Shown: positions 42,137-53,007, counted from the first letter of the stretch. The stretch is DNA of 64,000 nt from Dermatophagoides farinae (GCF_024713945.1 NC_134677.1:1-64000), one strand, 5' to 3'. The notes: a model not told the origin generated them from the sequence alone. Numbers and translations are program-made.

Positions 42137-43160
42137 ATGAATAATCCAAATGATTGCCATTTCTACACAATAATTATCGCTCTGATATTACTGCAAAACA
42201 GTAGCCCGTCAACCACGATGGATATCCATAATGGACAATCATTGATGGATAATCTATATCGTCTGAATGATATTGATACTGGAACGAAAACCAAGTCGAC
42301 ACGTGACAAGTGTGAAATTGAAATTATAACTCGTGGCAGTTGTGTGGTGAATAATAACCCAATTAAACCGAAAATCATTGTGCATTTCAAAACTCGACCA
42401 TCATTCCAATCACCAACGGAAAAGATGAGACAAACGATCGAAGAAGGTTTGTGATGACAAATTTCATTCGTCATTTCACTCATGTTGATAATTTCAATTG
42501 TTTCTGATTCCAATAGAACAAGAAAACAAGCGGTTATCCGATTCGGTGGAATACAAACAAAGTGTTATTTATGAATTCACTGTTCAATTGATCAAACATA
42601 TGAAATTGGATTATGGTGGTCAATTGAAACCGTTGATCATCGATACGGTGCAAAGCATTCAACTTCGTAATTACGGCCAAGCAGATGTTTATGAATTGAA
42701 AATCTATGGTTTGGACGAAATAGAACCGGTGAAAGAATCGATTGAAATGGAAAATTCATTGGAATCATCCATTTGGGCTTTCAACATGACATTTTATGCA
42801 GCAAACATAACAGCCGATTTTATGGCCGACGTTAATATGGATGGGAAAATTTTCGTGAAAAAATGGAAGCTTGGCATCCGAATCGAACAATGTAGATTTC
42901 GTGCTGGATTCACACTCGATTTCAGTCGTCAGTTTTTGTTTACAAATTCATTTCAAATAAAATCTTTCGGCGATTTTAAACTGATTTCCGAACCACTAAC
43001 ATGGCCATTCAATGAGATTGTTTCGAACATTGTACAACAGGAGAAATACTTTATTCGCGACATTATTCAACTATATTCACAAAAATATCTCAACATGACA
43101 TTGAGTAATAATTATGACATCAATTCCATACTACAGAAAATTTTCGACGATCAAGATTGA
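42137..43160 (+). CDS. Putative secreted protein, possible TULIP (mite group 7-like) fold
   Basis: Two exons, 42137-42446 and 42517-43160, with a 70-bp intron, encode 317 residues. An N-terminal hydrophobic stretch (FYTIIIALILLQNSSPS) looks like a signal peptide. The second exon has alternating amphipathic beta strands around a lipid-binding-like core: IIDTVQSIQLRNYGQADVYE, ELKIYGLDEIEPVKESIEME, then WAFNMTFYAANITADFMADV and NMDGKIFVKKWKLGIRIEQC. This order (basic helix, N-x-x-V/L strand, Y-G-L turn, TADY-like strand, DGKI) resembles the BPI/JHBP-type TULIP fold of mite group 7 allergens. The C terminus is longer than in those proteins. The resemblance is at pattern level only, so the fold call is tentative; the gene model itself is good. 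Confidence 0.6.
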
Positions 43161-43257
43161 TAATGGTAATTTGCCACTATTCCGACTGGTTCATGGTTGA
43201 CTTTTCTGGTGTATATAATAATAATAATCTATAATCTATCTATCTATAATCTATAAT

Positions 43258-43816
43258 CTAATAAATTGGTGTTAAATAAAATGAAACCATAGACAATGAT
43301 GCCATAGAAATGATCATTATATGATGGCAATGATGGTCGTTCATCCAGCCACTATTGTATGATGAACAGACTTCGGAATGATATTTGAATCGTGAACAAT
43401 TGTTTCGTTGCAACAGTATTGCATCCATGGTCATATTGTTGACAATGGCCTGAAATTCAAACAATGTACATCCAGTCTGTTTCACGGGGAACATCGTGTG
43501 GATTATAGATAAATCTAATAGGCAAAACTAAACAACTTACCAGTGCTGCCTGTATGAAACATTCATATACTTGCCAATTTGCACAACAAGTACTTAATTT
43601 GGATGGAACAAAATAGCTATGATTCAGATTCCAATTCTGTATGGCACGTTCACTGCACGGTTGAACTTCCTCGATGATTTTCGTCATACATTGTTCAATG
43701 TAATAGGCATTATTCGATTCAATGTATACAATCTGCACACCAATGTTGATTATAATGCTGCTAATTAGCATTCTGGGCCATAAACATCTTGCTTTAAGCA
43801 ATGACAATCTATACAT
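43258..43816 (-). CDS. Small cysteine-rich secreted or membrane protein, unrecognised
   Basis: Two exons, 43816-43541 and 43449-43258, encode 155 residues. A hydrophobic segment near the N terminus (RMLISSIIINIGVQIVYI) could be a signal anchor, and a second one lies near the C terminus (HIMIISMASLSMVSFYL). Between them are cysteines in the pattern QCMTKIIEEVQPC, LSTCCANWQVYECF, NNCSRF and SEVCSSY, compatible with a small disulfide-linked helical domain. It ends only about 100 bp from the stop of the convergent TULIP-like gene. I cannot assign a family. Confidence 0.5.
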
Positions 43817-44081
43817 GATGGCCAGTTAGTTGTTCAACAATCTAATCCCAATGGTTTAATATATGAGTGACCAAGTATATTTCATATATTCTAAGATCAT
43901 TCAGATTGGTTTCAATTTATTCAATAAATTGATTGATTCGTTACGATATTGATATTGATATTGATAAACATAATTTAATGATTGCTTTTATATAATGATT
44001 TTTTTTTGTATATCCAATCAATTGAATCAAGTACAGAAAATAAAAATATCTAAAATGACCATTTATTCATCGATCGATTCG

Positions 44082-45310
44082 TTAATGACTTCGTGCCATA
44101 TTTGAGTTCTTTTTACGATTCCTATTTCGATTACGCTTTGTTTGTCCATTTGTCGTTTTCAAAGAAACATTCGTTGATGATTGTTGTGCAGTGGAAATCA
44201 TGAATTTCTTGCAGCCATTACTACTTTTCACTTTACGAATAGCTTTCTTGATTTGAGGCGTATTTTTTAGCCAACTAACCGCTAAACTTATCGATAGATC
44301 ATGTGCATGATTATTACCACGACCAATGACGATAAATTTTTCTCGATTCGGTTTTATACTCGGCATACCGGTAGTGCCAGTAGATTCGGTCGAACCAATC
44401 ATCATAGATTTGTTTAATGTCAAAATGAATGGCGGTGATACATTCAATGTTCCAAATAAGGGTTTGAATTTTTTCACTCGTACTCGATTGTTACGGATTT
44501 GATTCAGGCCAATTTTGATTACTAAATGGGTATTTTACTGAGTGTGATCGAAATCTACAATCAAATAGAAACTTACCCCAATCTGAATTGCATATAGAAT
44601 TCATTAATTGCCGTTGAAATTGTTCATTTTCGGTTCGGTTGTTAGATTGGTCATTTTTATTAGTTTGCTGCTTATTGCCTCGAATCGATGATGATGGTCC
44701 ACTAGTCACCTGTTGTGATTCGATGCACATATTATTCTCGATAGGAAATAAATTACATTGCATCATTGGTGGCCAACTATATCCATGTATGAGCATGGAT
44801 GGTTCACAACTTTGCTTAACATTTTCACATAAAGATCGACATGGTGGTATGGTTTGATCTAAACATCTGTAGTAGCATAGTCCATTAACTAAAATCTACC
44901 AATAAAAACTCAGCAATAACTTACACAGGACTGAAGAGAGAACATAGGAATAATTGGGTATCAGGATGGCAGCCAATTTTAATCAATTGAATCCATGAAC
45001 TGGATTGTTCGATAACTTCATTGATTGTTTCATGATAAAGTAGATTAGGTATACGCATTTCATTGTATTTGATACCATGACACAATGTAAGATTGGCTGG
45101 TATATGAACACATTTCGGTGGATTGGCAAACGTTGTATGACGGTTGAATGGTCGTACAAGATCGATATTATCTGTATTGTTTGGGTCCCAAATGAAAGTG
45201 TTGGCATCAATATTTACCACCACCAACCACAACACTATCAATAATGATGAATAAACATGACGAGTTCGATAAATCACTGATGATGTTAATATAGTTGATA
45301 TAGTTGACAT
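44082..45310 (-). CDS. SFRP: Secreted frizzled-related protein (SFRP)
   Basis: Extracellular Wnt modulator. Exons 45310-44925, 44866-44577 and 44521-44082 give 371 residues. A signal peptide (SSLLIVLWLVVVNIDA) precedes a frizzled CRD with all ten cysteines, starting KCVHIPANLTLCHGIKYNEM, with NLLYHETINEVIEQSSSWIQ, GCHPDTQLFLCSLFSPVCLD, PPCRSLCENVKQSCEPSM and WPPMMQCNLFP. This spacing and wording match the SFRP1/2/5 subgroup. After an Asn/Gln-rich linker comes a netrin-like domain: SICNSDWVIKIGLNQIRNNR, VRVKKFKPLFGTL, FIVIGRG, AVSWLKNTPQIKKAIRKV, NGCKKF, then a basic tail. Only two of the six NTR cysteines remain. The ATG at 45310 is preferred because it leads directly to the signal peptide; the longer frame upstream has no ATG. 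Confidence 0.88.
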
Positions 45311-46350
45311 GATTGATGATTGATGATTGATGATGTATGAGTATGTGAACTTGGTAGTATCAGATCTGGACGGAAACAAACTGAAGAATTGAAAATTAAA
45401 TCATCATCATCACCATCATCAATTCACAAACAAACAATGAATAGATGATGGTCATTTCATTTCATATAACCGGTCGGTCAATAGACAACTGACTGACCAC
45501 CAAATAAATTGTGATGACCGTTTTATTGGTTCGATTCCAGATTTTCTTTGTCCACTAACAGGTATATTGTTTAACATCTACACAGTCAAAGTTAATTATA
45601 AATGGACTTTTATTTATAAATTTCTAGTCCCAGATCTGAAGCTAATCTATCTATCACTCAATCAAACAAGAACAATTTGGTCAAAGAAAGAAAACGTTCA
45701 TTTTAAATTGACCACAATTCACCATATTATTGTTTGCTGATTTGTTCCAGAGATTGTCGAATAATAATTGACCTCCTGCAGACGTTGAACTGGCATTGCA
45801 TTTGAAATGGATTGTTTGTTTTTACTGACTTGATTTAAATGTTTAGTAATCACCATTTAACACACACACACACACACATAATATACACACAAAATCGAGA
45901 AAACAAGCGAGAGAAAAATAGTCGAGACCAAATGTTAACAGAATCGTGGGTGGTGATGATCCGAATTCATCTCAACAACAGAGTCGAACAAGCGAATATA
46001 TTGAATTGAATGAGCAAAAACGAAACGAAAACGAAACGAAAAAAGTAAAAAAATGGTTTTGGTAAGTTTGGGTATAGTTCACTTTTTTTACATTCGAATT
46101 GCAGTTGTCGTTGATACTTTTCTCTTATTTTTTTTCAACAGATTCACCATCAATATCATTATATGAGCCTTAAATCCTTAAAGCTTTCTCTTCTTCATTT
46201 GTAATTTGTGGATTTCTTGCCCGACTAAAAACATACAAAATGTAGAAAACAAACCATCCATCTGGTTCGTTTACATTGACTGATTATCATCATCATCATC
46301 ATTCTGATTTAGTGTGGCCTCTACTTTGTCTTGTTCTGCTCGACGGCTGC

Positions 46351-46387
<37 letters not shown>

Positions 46388-46788
46388 GATCGATCTATCT
46401 CAACTCTTTGCCCTCTTAAATGAGCAAACATAATAAAGTGGCCAAAACAAACAAAAACCCGGACGGACAATCACCCCCCAAAGAGAGAAAGAGAAAGACA
46501 GATAGAAATTATCCCACTCACTCACTCTCTCTCTCTCTCTCTCCCTCTATCTTATCTCTCATCATGTCCTATGATGATATGCATGAGAAAGAAAAATTGA
46601 AGATAAAGAATAAACAGAGACAGAAATTAAAAAATGGATTTTCAATTTTTAATAATAATACACGATTATGTAAACATAAACAAAAGTGTTTATAAAAAAA
46701 AACATTTCATACGAAAAAATAATATTTACAATCAACTTGATTGATTACCGATTCAAGATGGTGATCACATTTACATTTAGTTTCAAGT
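45311..46788. other. SFRP promoter side and TM2D2 3' flank
   Basis: 1.48 kb of AT-rich sequence. It contains a CA tract near 45860-45878, a (CAT)n tract at 46351-46387, a (CT)n tract near 46525-46543 and shorter ATC repeats. The frame at 46420-46695 overlaps the CT repeat and is not supported. No gene is seen. Confidence 0.55.
46351..46387. repeat. (CAT)n trinucleotide microsatellite
   Basis: Twelve uninterrupted CAT units in an intergenic region. Similar ATC/GAT runs are scattered through the window, both in introns and as His/Asp codons. Confidence 0.9.
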
Positions 46789-47495
46789 TTAGACATAAGG
46801 CATCCAATTACTACCATCTTCGGGAACAAGATTACCAGTGATCAATAGGATGATATCGACAATCCACCAGATTCCAACACCACCAATCGTTAATAATTTA
46901 CCGATTGCCGTTCCGATATGGCCAAGATAGAATCGATCCATACCGAGAAATCCCAATAAAACAGAAAACAATAATGCTGTGATAAAATAATGACCATTAT
47001 ATCGAACACATGGTAGACCTTTGCGGATAAAAGTTCGATTACCATAACATTCGATAAAACTTAAAGCATGACAATAACTAGAACCAAAGTAGATGCCTAA
47101 ATTTGAAACGAAACAATCAATCATCAATGATTATCAAGTAATAATGTATGCTTACCTCGTTGTCCACCTTGAAACTGCAGACATCCTAGGCCTCCGCTTT
47201 GATGATAAGATGTTTCATTACCTTGATGATCTATCAATTCATCACATTCAATAAAATCCATCGGTAAATGATCACAAGGTACATAGGGTGAATGAGGACC
47301 ATAATTTTTGTCTGGACAAAGTTCATTATCACACCAATTACCATTGCTATTCTTTGTCCAATTTGGTGATGTCAGAAGTGTATCCAATTCTGACGATGAA
47401 TTGTCTTTCGAAATGATCGATTCATCACCTGATGTTAATTGACAAAGTAATGCCAAAAGAACTAACCATTCACATAAACAATCGAATGGAAACAT
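46789..47495 (-). CDS. TM2D2: TM2 domain-containing protein 2
   Basis: Two-pass membrane protein of a conserved trio (TM2D1-3) implicated in Notch signalling in flies. Exons 47495-47156 and 47096-46789 are joined by a 59-bp intron and give 215 residues, matching the human length of about 214. A signal peptide ([17 protein letters not shown]) is followed by the cysteine-rich ectodomain: [29 protein letters not shown], then across the intron [20 protein letters not shown] and [17 protein letters not shown]. The TM2 domain has two helices linked by the DRF-containing loop [18 protein letters not shown] and ends [20 protein letters not shown], then GSNWMPYV, which corresponds to the human GSNWCTVY end. 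The start gives the signal peptide directly. Confidence 0.94.
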
Positions 47496-47622
47496 TGTTT
47501 AATAGACTAACCACCAACACATTCGATCATAACAATTCAATCGATATGTTAGTTTTATCGAATGACTCATGTACTGCATCTATGAACGGTATCTACTTTC
47601 AAGCTGATCGTGACGCGCGTGA

Positions 47623-47656
<34 letters not shown>

Positions 47657-47935
47657 ATTGTTAAAAGCAAACAAAAACAAAAAAAATTCTTTAAATTGCC
47701 TTTTTCAAGAACTAAAGTGAAATTGAAAATAGTCAAATATTCATGCAATTATCAATGTTGGTCACATTATTATATACTAAATAAGAAGAATGATTTAAAA
47801 TGAAGAAAAAATAGAATAAAATATAATGGAAAAATTAAATGTTTGTTTCCAGATTCATTCAAACCAAATGTCGATGATGTCAAGTGAAGAGAAAAGAATC
47901 TATTTCAATTTCAATGTTATGTCGTCCATTTCATT
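47496..47935. other. TM2D2 promoter and SRSF 3' flank
   Basis: 440 bp between two minus-strand genes. It contains a (GA)n tract at 47631-47656 and AT-rich sequence. No coding signal. Confidence 0.5.
47631..47656. repeat. (GA)n microsatellite
   Basis: Thirteen GA units in the upstream flank of TM2D2. GA tracts of this kind can bind GAGA-type factors in arthropod promoters, but that is inference. Confidence 0.85.
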
Positions 47936-50018
47936 TCATCGTCTTTCACGTGATGGTGAGCGAGATGGTGGAGTCCTTGGTCGATTACGAGATGTGGAAC
48001 GTGAACGAGATCGGCTTGGTGTGCGGCTTGAATATCGTCGTCGTGGTGGTGACCTAAAAAATGGACCGAAATCAATATCAATCCAGACGAGATGAAAAAG
48101 AGATTCAGTAATGACAAACAGAATGAATGGCAAATAGGTAGTAGATGGATGTATATTAATATTAATAATGATAATGATGATAATGATTTGAGATAATTTG
48201 CATTTTTGTTTTAGTCAATTCAAAAAATGACACACATCTTATCAACATTGATAATTTGGTACTATACCGAATTTGAATGAATGAATGAATGAATGAATGG
48301 AAGAATTCATGATGTTCGATATTATACATCATTTCATTTCGAACAATCATCGAAGCAACACCAGAATCCAAGTTTGGCTCTCGAAATCGTCCAACAATGG
48401 TTTGTCTTGTCTAACAACGGCTGTCAAAATATCAATTTGGAAGTGTAGCAGCGCTATACAGTTGAACAAGTGGTAAAGTTGTGTTGCTTTATGACTATTC
48501 GAACGAATGATCCAAGATCAATAGACAGATAGAGGGCCGATGTTTCTCTGCACTGATGCGACTCAATTTGTTAACATTTCGGAAATGGAAATGTAAGTGT
48601 ATCTTTCTGCAATCAAATCAAAGCAATAACGATGACAATCGCGCTGTGGAATTAAATTTTTGGTCAGAAATCAGATCAATCGTCGGTATTATCAAAGTAG
48701 TCGATGATATTTGTTTGTCTTGGCAAACAAATGGAAACAAATTCAACTTTCACTGGGGCTATCAGATTTCTTTTCGGTTAAAGATGTTTTTCTATGGGAC
48801 AAGTTATGATCAAGTTACGCTATAAATTAGATTTTGGTTTCCTTGAATTCAGATTTTTAACAAAAATTATCAATCAATAATCAATAATCAATATATACTT
48901 AAATGTTTTGCGTTCGATGCATTGGCAGAACAAAACAGTATGACTGATGATGAGACAGACGAACCGACAATCGGCTCAAGATGTCACATCAAATCAATAA
49001 GCTATTCAGAAAAACAGGCATAAACATATCAATTTGAAGATAAAGATGCATGCCAAAAATGGGCGGTCATCGGCGGTTGACCGTTGTCCGCAAACATCAT
49101 CAAAGTTTTTTGTTTGTTTTTTACCGGAACCGAAGTTCAATAATATTCAAGGTGAACACTGAAGTAGCAGTAGTTGTATGAATGTAGTAGAAGGGATATT
49201 AGGTGGTTGGTAAATCACCTAAATTGGTTTCATAAAAAAGGATATATAGAATTGCATAATAATGTGCAGAGAATGATAGAGAAAAACAAAAACAAAAAAA
49301 AATTTAAGAAAAAAAAGAAAAGAAAAACAAATAAAAATCATGGAAGGAAAAAATGGCCAACACTTTAAGACTACAACTCAACTGAAACGTTATTCATCTT
49401 GAAACGTTATTCACACACATATATGGACTAACTTTGAAAATTAGCATTTGAAATTTTTTTTTTCATAATTTTTTACAATTTCAAAAACATAAATACCTCG
49501 AACGAGATCGGGAAATACTTCGACGTCGGTAATCACGTCTATTGATTCATAAATAGAATATACTTGATAGTTAAATTGTTTTCAACAATGTATGGTTAAT
49601 ACCTTGGTCCACCATAACGATCGGCACCGCCACTACGATCATAGCCCGGTCCTCCTGCACCACCACCAAACCGGCGACCACCGCCGCCTCGTCGACTACG
49701 GCCATGAGACATTTCAACACGAACTCGATTTCCACCAATTCGACTATTTTTTGAGAAAATTTGCAATTTGTCAAAAATTCAATTCATGACAATCGGTCAA
49801 ACTTACGTTCCATCCAAAGCACGAACCGAATCTTCGGCATCGCGGCTATCTTCGAATTCAACAAATGCAAAGCCGGGAGGATTTCGAGCCACCCAAACAT
49901 TTTTTAATGGTCCAAATTTGGCAAAAGCATTTTCCACATCAGTTTTGAGACAATTGTCTTGAAGATTACCCACATATACTTTGCAATCTGGATTCCAGCT
50001 ACGGAAACCACGAGCCAT
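47936..50018 (-). CDS. SRSF3-like: SR splicing factor, SRSF3/SRSF7-like
   Basis: Nuclear RNA-binding protein acting in splice-site choice and mRNA export. Exons 50018-49807, 49743-49603, 49538-49497 and 48053-47936 encode 170 residues. One RRM opens with [11 protein letters not shown] (RNP2) and includes [20 protein letters not shown] (RNP1), diagnostic of the SRSF3/SRSF7/Rbp1 group. It is followed by [11 protein letters not shown], a Gly/Arg-rich hinge and a C-terminal RS domain ([31 protein letters not shown], ending SRERR). No CCHC zinc knuckle is visible, so it is closer to SRSF3 than SRSF7. Introns 1 and 2 are about 64 bp, but intron 3 (48054-49496) is 1.44 kb, exceptional for this locus. 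The putative mobile element begins 120 bp upstream of the start codon and contains copies of parts of this gene. Confidence 0.93.
48054..49496 (-). other. Unusually long third intron of the SRSF gene
   Basis: The intron is over twenty times the length of its neighbours. It contains (GAAT)n near 48276-48299, poly-A and poly-T tracts and no extended coding frame with family motifs. SRSF3-type genes in many animals carry an autoregulatory premature-stop exon in a long intron, so one may hide here, but I cannot identify it by eye. Confidence 0.4.
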
Positions 50019-50137
50019 GATGATTATTTTGAGGTGTTAGATAGATGGCCAAGTAGATTTTTGGAATCTGGTATATATTCAAATGACAAACAATCGTACC
50101 AGCCCCAAACTCAATGGCAGATCGGCGAGCTCATTTT

Positions 50138-50153
50138 CACAGAAAAGAAAGTA
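50138..50153 (+). repeat. Left terminal inverted repeat
   Basis: The sequence CACAGAAAAGAAAGTA is matched perfectly, in inverse orientation, at 53074-53089. Similarity stops abruptly at the outer CACAG, as expected for a transposon end. Confidence 0.7.
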
Positions 50154-50154
50154 G

Positions 50155-50333
50155 GGTTAGTACTAACCAAAAAAGGTTAGTACTAACCCTAAAAACTAAC
50201 CCAAGAAGGTTAGTACTAACCTTCTTGGGTTAGTACTAACCATTTTGGGTTAGTGCTAACCTGCAATGCTAACCTTCTTGGGTTAGTGCTAACCTTTTTG
50301 GGTTAGCAATCACCCGAATTGGTTAGCGCTATC
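50155..50333. repeat. Left subterminal palindrome array
   Basis: Perfect 14-bp palindromes GGTTAGTACTAACC lie at 50155-50168, 50175-50188, 50208-50221 and 50228-50241. Near-perfect copies with a GTGCT centre lie at 50248-50261 and 50281-50294, and degenerate half-units continue to about 50333. Spacers are 6-20 bp and often contain TTTTGGG or its complement. Subterminal repeats of this kind often bind transposases, which is the inferred role here. Confidence 0.8.
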
Positions 50334-50579
50334 CATTATTTTAAAATTTAATTTTTTTTGTATTATAAGATAAATTATCAATAATCATTAATTAATAAAT
50401 TAATATTTATAGTGAAAAAATAAATCAGAAAAATAATTTTCGACCAAAACAACAGAGTAATCGATATATAATGAAATCAATTTATAAGCAAAAATTTATA
50501 ACTAAATTATTCAGATTTATTATTATTTAATGAATATTATATCAAATACCGAAATGTAATTATCAAAATTTTAAAAAAG

Positions 50580-50979
50580 ATGGTCATCATAAATCATTTT
50601 GGAGTGCGAAACTACGATGATGATATCGATAATAATCAAGATGGTCATCCAATTCAACAACAATCAATGGCTACAAAAATGGCCATCATGAATCGTCATC
50701 ATCCTGCTACACTGATTGATTTACCAAATATGATGATAATGTCACCACAATTACAGCATCATAATTTTCAACACCATCAACAACAACAACGGAATATTGT
50801 ACATGTGCTGTAATCAAACATCCATGAATGCAAATATTCCACCATCATCATATCATCAAGCAGCAGCAACAGCTGCATCGCCACAACAAATACCAATTTC
50901 AATACCAAATTCACAATCATTTGATGCTGCTACTAATGAAATTCGTGATGATTCGCATACATTTAATTTATACATGTAA
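50580..50979 (+). pseudogene. Gln/His-rich gene fragment inside the element
   Basis: Two overlapping frames (50580-50813 and ending at 50979) have coding-like composition. The first contains MAIMNRHHPATLIDLPNMM and a CAA-rich Gln run. The second contains SSYHQAAATAASPQQIPI and ends DDSHTFNLYM before a stop. The stretch resembles the last exon of a host gene, with the frame changing near 50800. I cannot name the source. It may be a captured fragment, or one exon with an undetected short intron. Confidence 0.35.
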
Positions 50980-51066
50980 TAACATTATGTGGACATAACA
51001 TGGTTATAATCGTATCGAATATTATGTTCGCAGCTATGATTGAGGAATGGACACTATTGAAATATT

Positions 51067-51158
51067 ATACTTCGACGTCGGTAATCACGTCTATTGATTC
51101 ATAAATAGAATATACTTGATAGTTAAATTGTTTTCAACAATGTATGGTTAATACCTTG
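51067..51158. repeat. 92-bp identical copy of SRSF intron 2 and flanks
   Basis: This block is identical over 92 bp to 49515-49606, which spans 24 bp of SRSF exon 3, all of intron 2 and 4 bp of exon 2. Both copies have the same orientation and lie 1,552 bp apart. Identity across a whole intron, with abrupt ends, shows a recent DNA-level copy rather than one from mRNA. Confidence 0.9.
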
Positions 51159-52376
51159 CTCTATGGCAAAAACAATGCATTCATTTTGCCGCCTAAAATT
51201 TCCAAGTCCAACTAATGAGCAACTGCGCATAGTCAAGCAGTGGTAGTGCAGCTAACTATTTTCAATGCAAATGCTGCGCGCTTCTTTTCCCTTCTATTCC
51301 CCATACAAATTTGAATTTGATCGTTGTAAAAATCGAACATTCGAATTCAACGGTCGTCGAAGACGGTTGTCCTCACTCAACTTTGCGCTATTTTTCGTGA
51401 TCATGTCGTGATATTTTTTTCATTTTTTTCTATTTTAATCGTAGATTTTTGCACTAAATTTTGGAACAAAGAATTTAATCGATTCAAGATTATCGTTGTT
51501 CAAACTTATTGTGGTCTAAGATCAAAAATTGGCCCCGAAATCGATGAAGATCGTTTGGTTCGGTCATCATGTAATCATGATACAAGTTGGCGAACAAATC
51601 CCATTTTCGATGACTTTCAAATGTATTTATGACATTTTGTTTTCACCAAATTGTATTCAATCATATCCTTTTCAAGTTTTCTTTTTCAGAGTCCATTATA
51701 CTTGATGTATGACAATGTATGGAATTCGGATTAATATGTGAAAACATGGTCAATGAGGTAATTTACATTTTGCCTTAGATTGAAAATGCTAACAATTTTC
51801 CTTGTCTTTTGAAGCATAAAATTTTCATTGATGATCAATGATCATCATTAGACATAAAATTGGTGCCGTCTTTATAAAAACGATCATGGTAATGATGCCG
51901 AACATTACAAATTTATTGGTGGATATCTGGTCATCATCAGGTAACTTTCTAATTTCGCTATCAATGATTCTAACACGGAATTGGAGCAACTTATTCGGTA
52001 AGTCGACATATTCATTCTTCATATCTAATAAAGATTGGTCTATCTTTTTTTATTAGGTTTGTTCCTGAAATTTTACAATCATCAAATTGAAATTCGATTG
52101 ATGATTATGTTCGAGATCAATTCGACGGTTCCATTGTTCATCAGCATTCAATTCAAGAATAGTTTGGCCATGTTCAACACATGATAACAGGTTAGGCTAG
52201 GGTTAGATTAGGCTTAGGAACATGATCTGAGCTATTTCCTATTGAATTTGATGCTGATTGAATCTTTGGAATCAATGAAGCGATCGAAATTTGGCTTGAA
52301 AATGGTCATAAGCAAATGAATAGATTAATTGAACAAACACTAATATTTATCTTCATCAAGTAGAATTTTGTCTTGT

Positions 52377-52430
52377 GAGACAATTGTCTTGACTTAGGAT
52401 TACCCACATTGGGAAATTGCAATCTGGATT
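52377..52430. repeat. Mosaic copy of SRSF exon 1 sequence
   Basis: The blocks GAGACAATTGTCTTGA (52377-52392), GATTACCCACAT (52398-52409) and TGCAATCTGGATT (52418-52430) occur in the same order and spacing class as in SRSF exon 1 (from 49947 onward). In the element they are separated by short unrelated inserts. A further 18-bp block at 52584-52601 matches the region around the SRSF start codon (50014-50031). Confidence 0.7.
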
Positions 52431-52472
52431 GTAACATGGACATCGAATATTGGACCTATTTCAAATGGTCAT

Positions 52473-52711
52473 GGTAAGCAAATGAATAGATTAATTGCAC
52501 AAACAACTAATATTTATCTTCACTTAGGATTGCCGGCGAACAATTGGGAAATTGAATCTCGAACCACGGATAGAATTTGGACAGCCATGATGATTATTTT
52601 GGTAAGCAAATGAATAGATTAATTGCACAAACAACTAATATTTATCTTCACTTAGGATTGCCGGCGAACAATTGGGAAATTGAATCTCGAACCACGGATA
52701 GAATTTGGACA
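52473..52711. repeat. Duplicated 111-bp intron-exon unit
   Basis: The 111-bp unit 52473-52583 recurs without a visible difference at 52601-52711, separated by 17 bp of SRSF start-region sequence. Each unit begins with a complete intron-like segment (GTAAG... to ...CTTAG, 55 bp, the normal size here) and continues with exon-like sequence read as GLPANNWEIESRTTDRIW. A diverged partial third copy of the intron part lies near 52311-52362. After the second unit the frame closes with NMDREHWIYFKRDN and a stop. Confidence 0.8.
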
Positions 52712-53007
52712 TTGTCTTTGAACATGGACCGCGAACATTGGATCTATTTCAAACGGGACAATTAACGTTGTATGGCGCAATTGGGATGTGAAATATGGAT
52801 GTATTTTATTATTTCTAATATTTTAATAAATTAATATTTCAATAAAATCAATTAAATTTCAATATATATCGATTAAATTTTAATGGGGGTCAAATGCAAT
52901 AAAAGGGGGTAAAAATTGCTGCAACAATCGCGTGATGAACGACACAATCGATGATTTCGATATATCGTTGCAACAATCGGCTGGCAAAATTGCTCATAAC
53001 CCAAAAA

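Noticed and set aside
45529-45539. Sequence GGTTCGATTCC, a perfect tRNA B-box-like motif
   Set aside because: The flanking bases cannot form a T stem or acceptor stem, and no A-box lies at the right distance, so there is no tRNA.
52189-52219. TTAGG-like tract taken alone as a telomere remnant
   Set aside because: It is only about 30 bp, degenerate, and lies inside the putative transposon, where it is better explained as part of that element.
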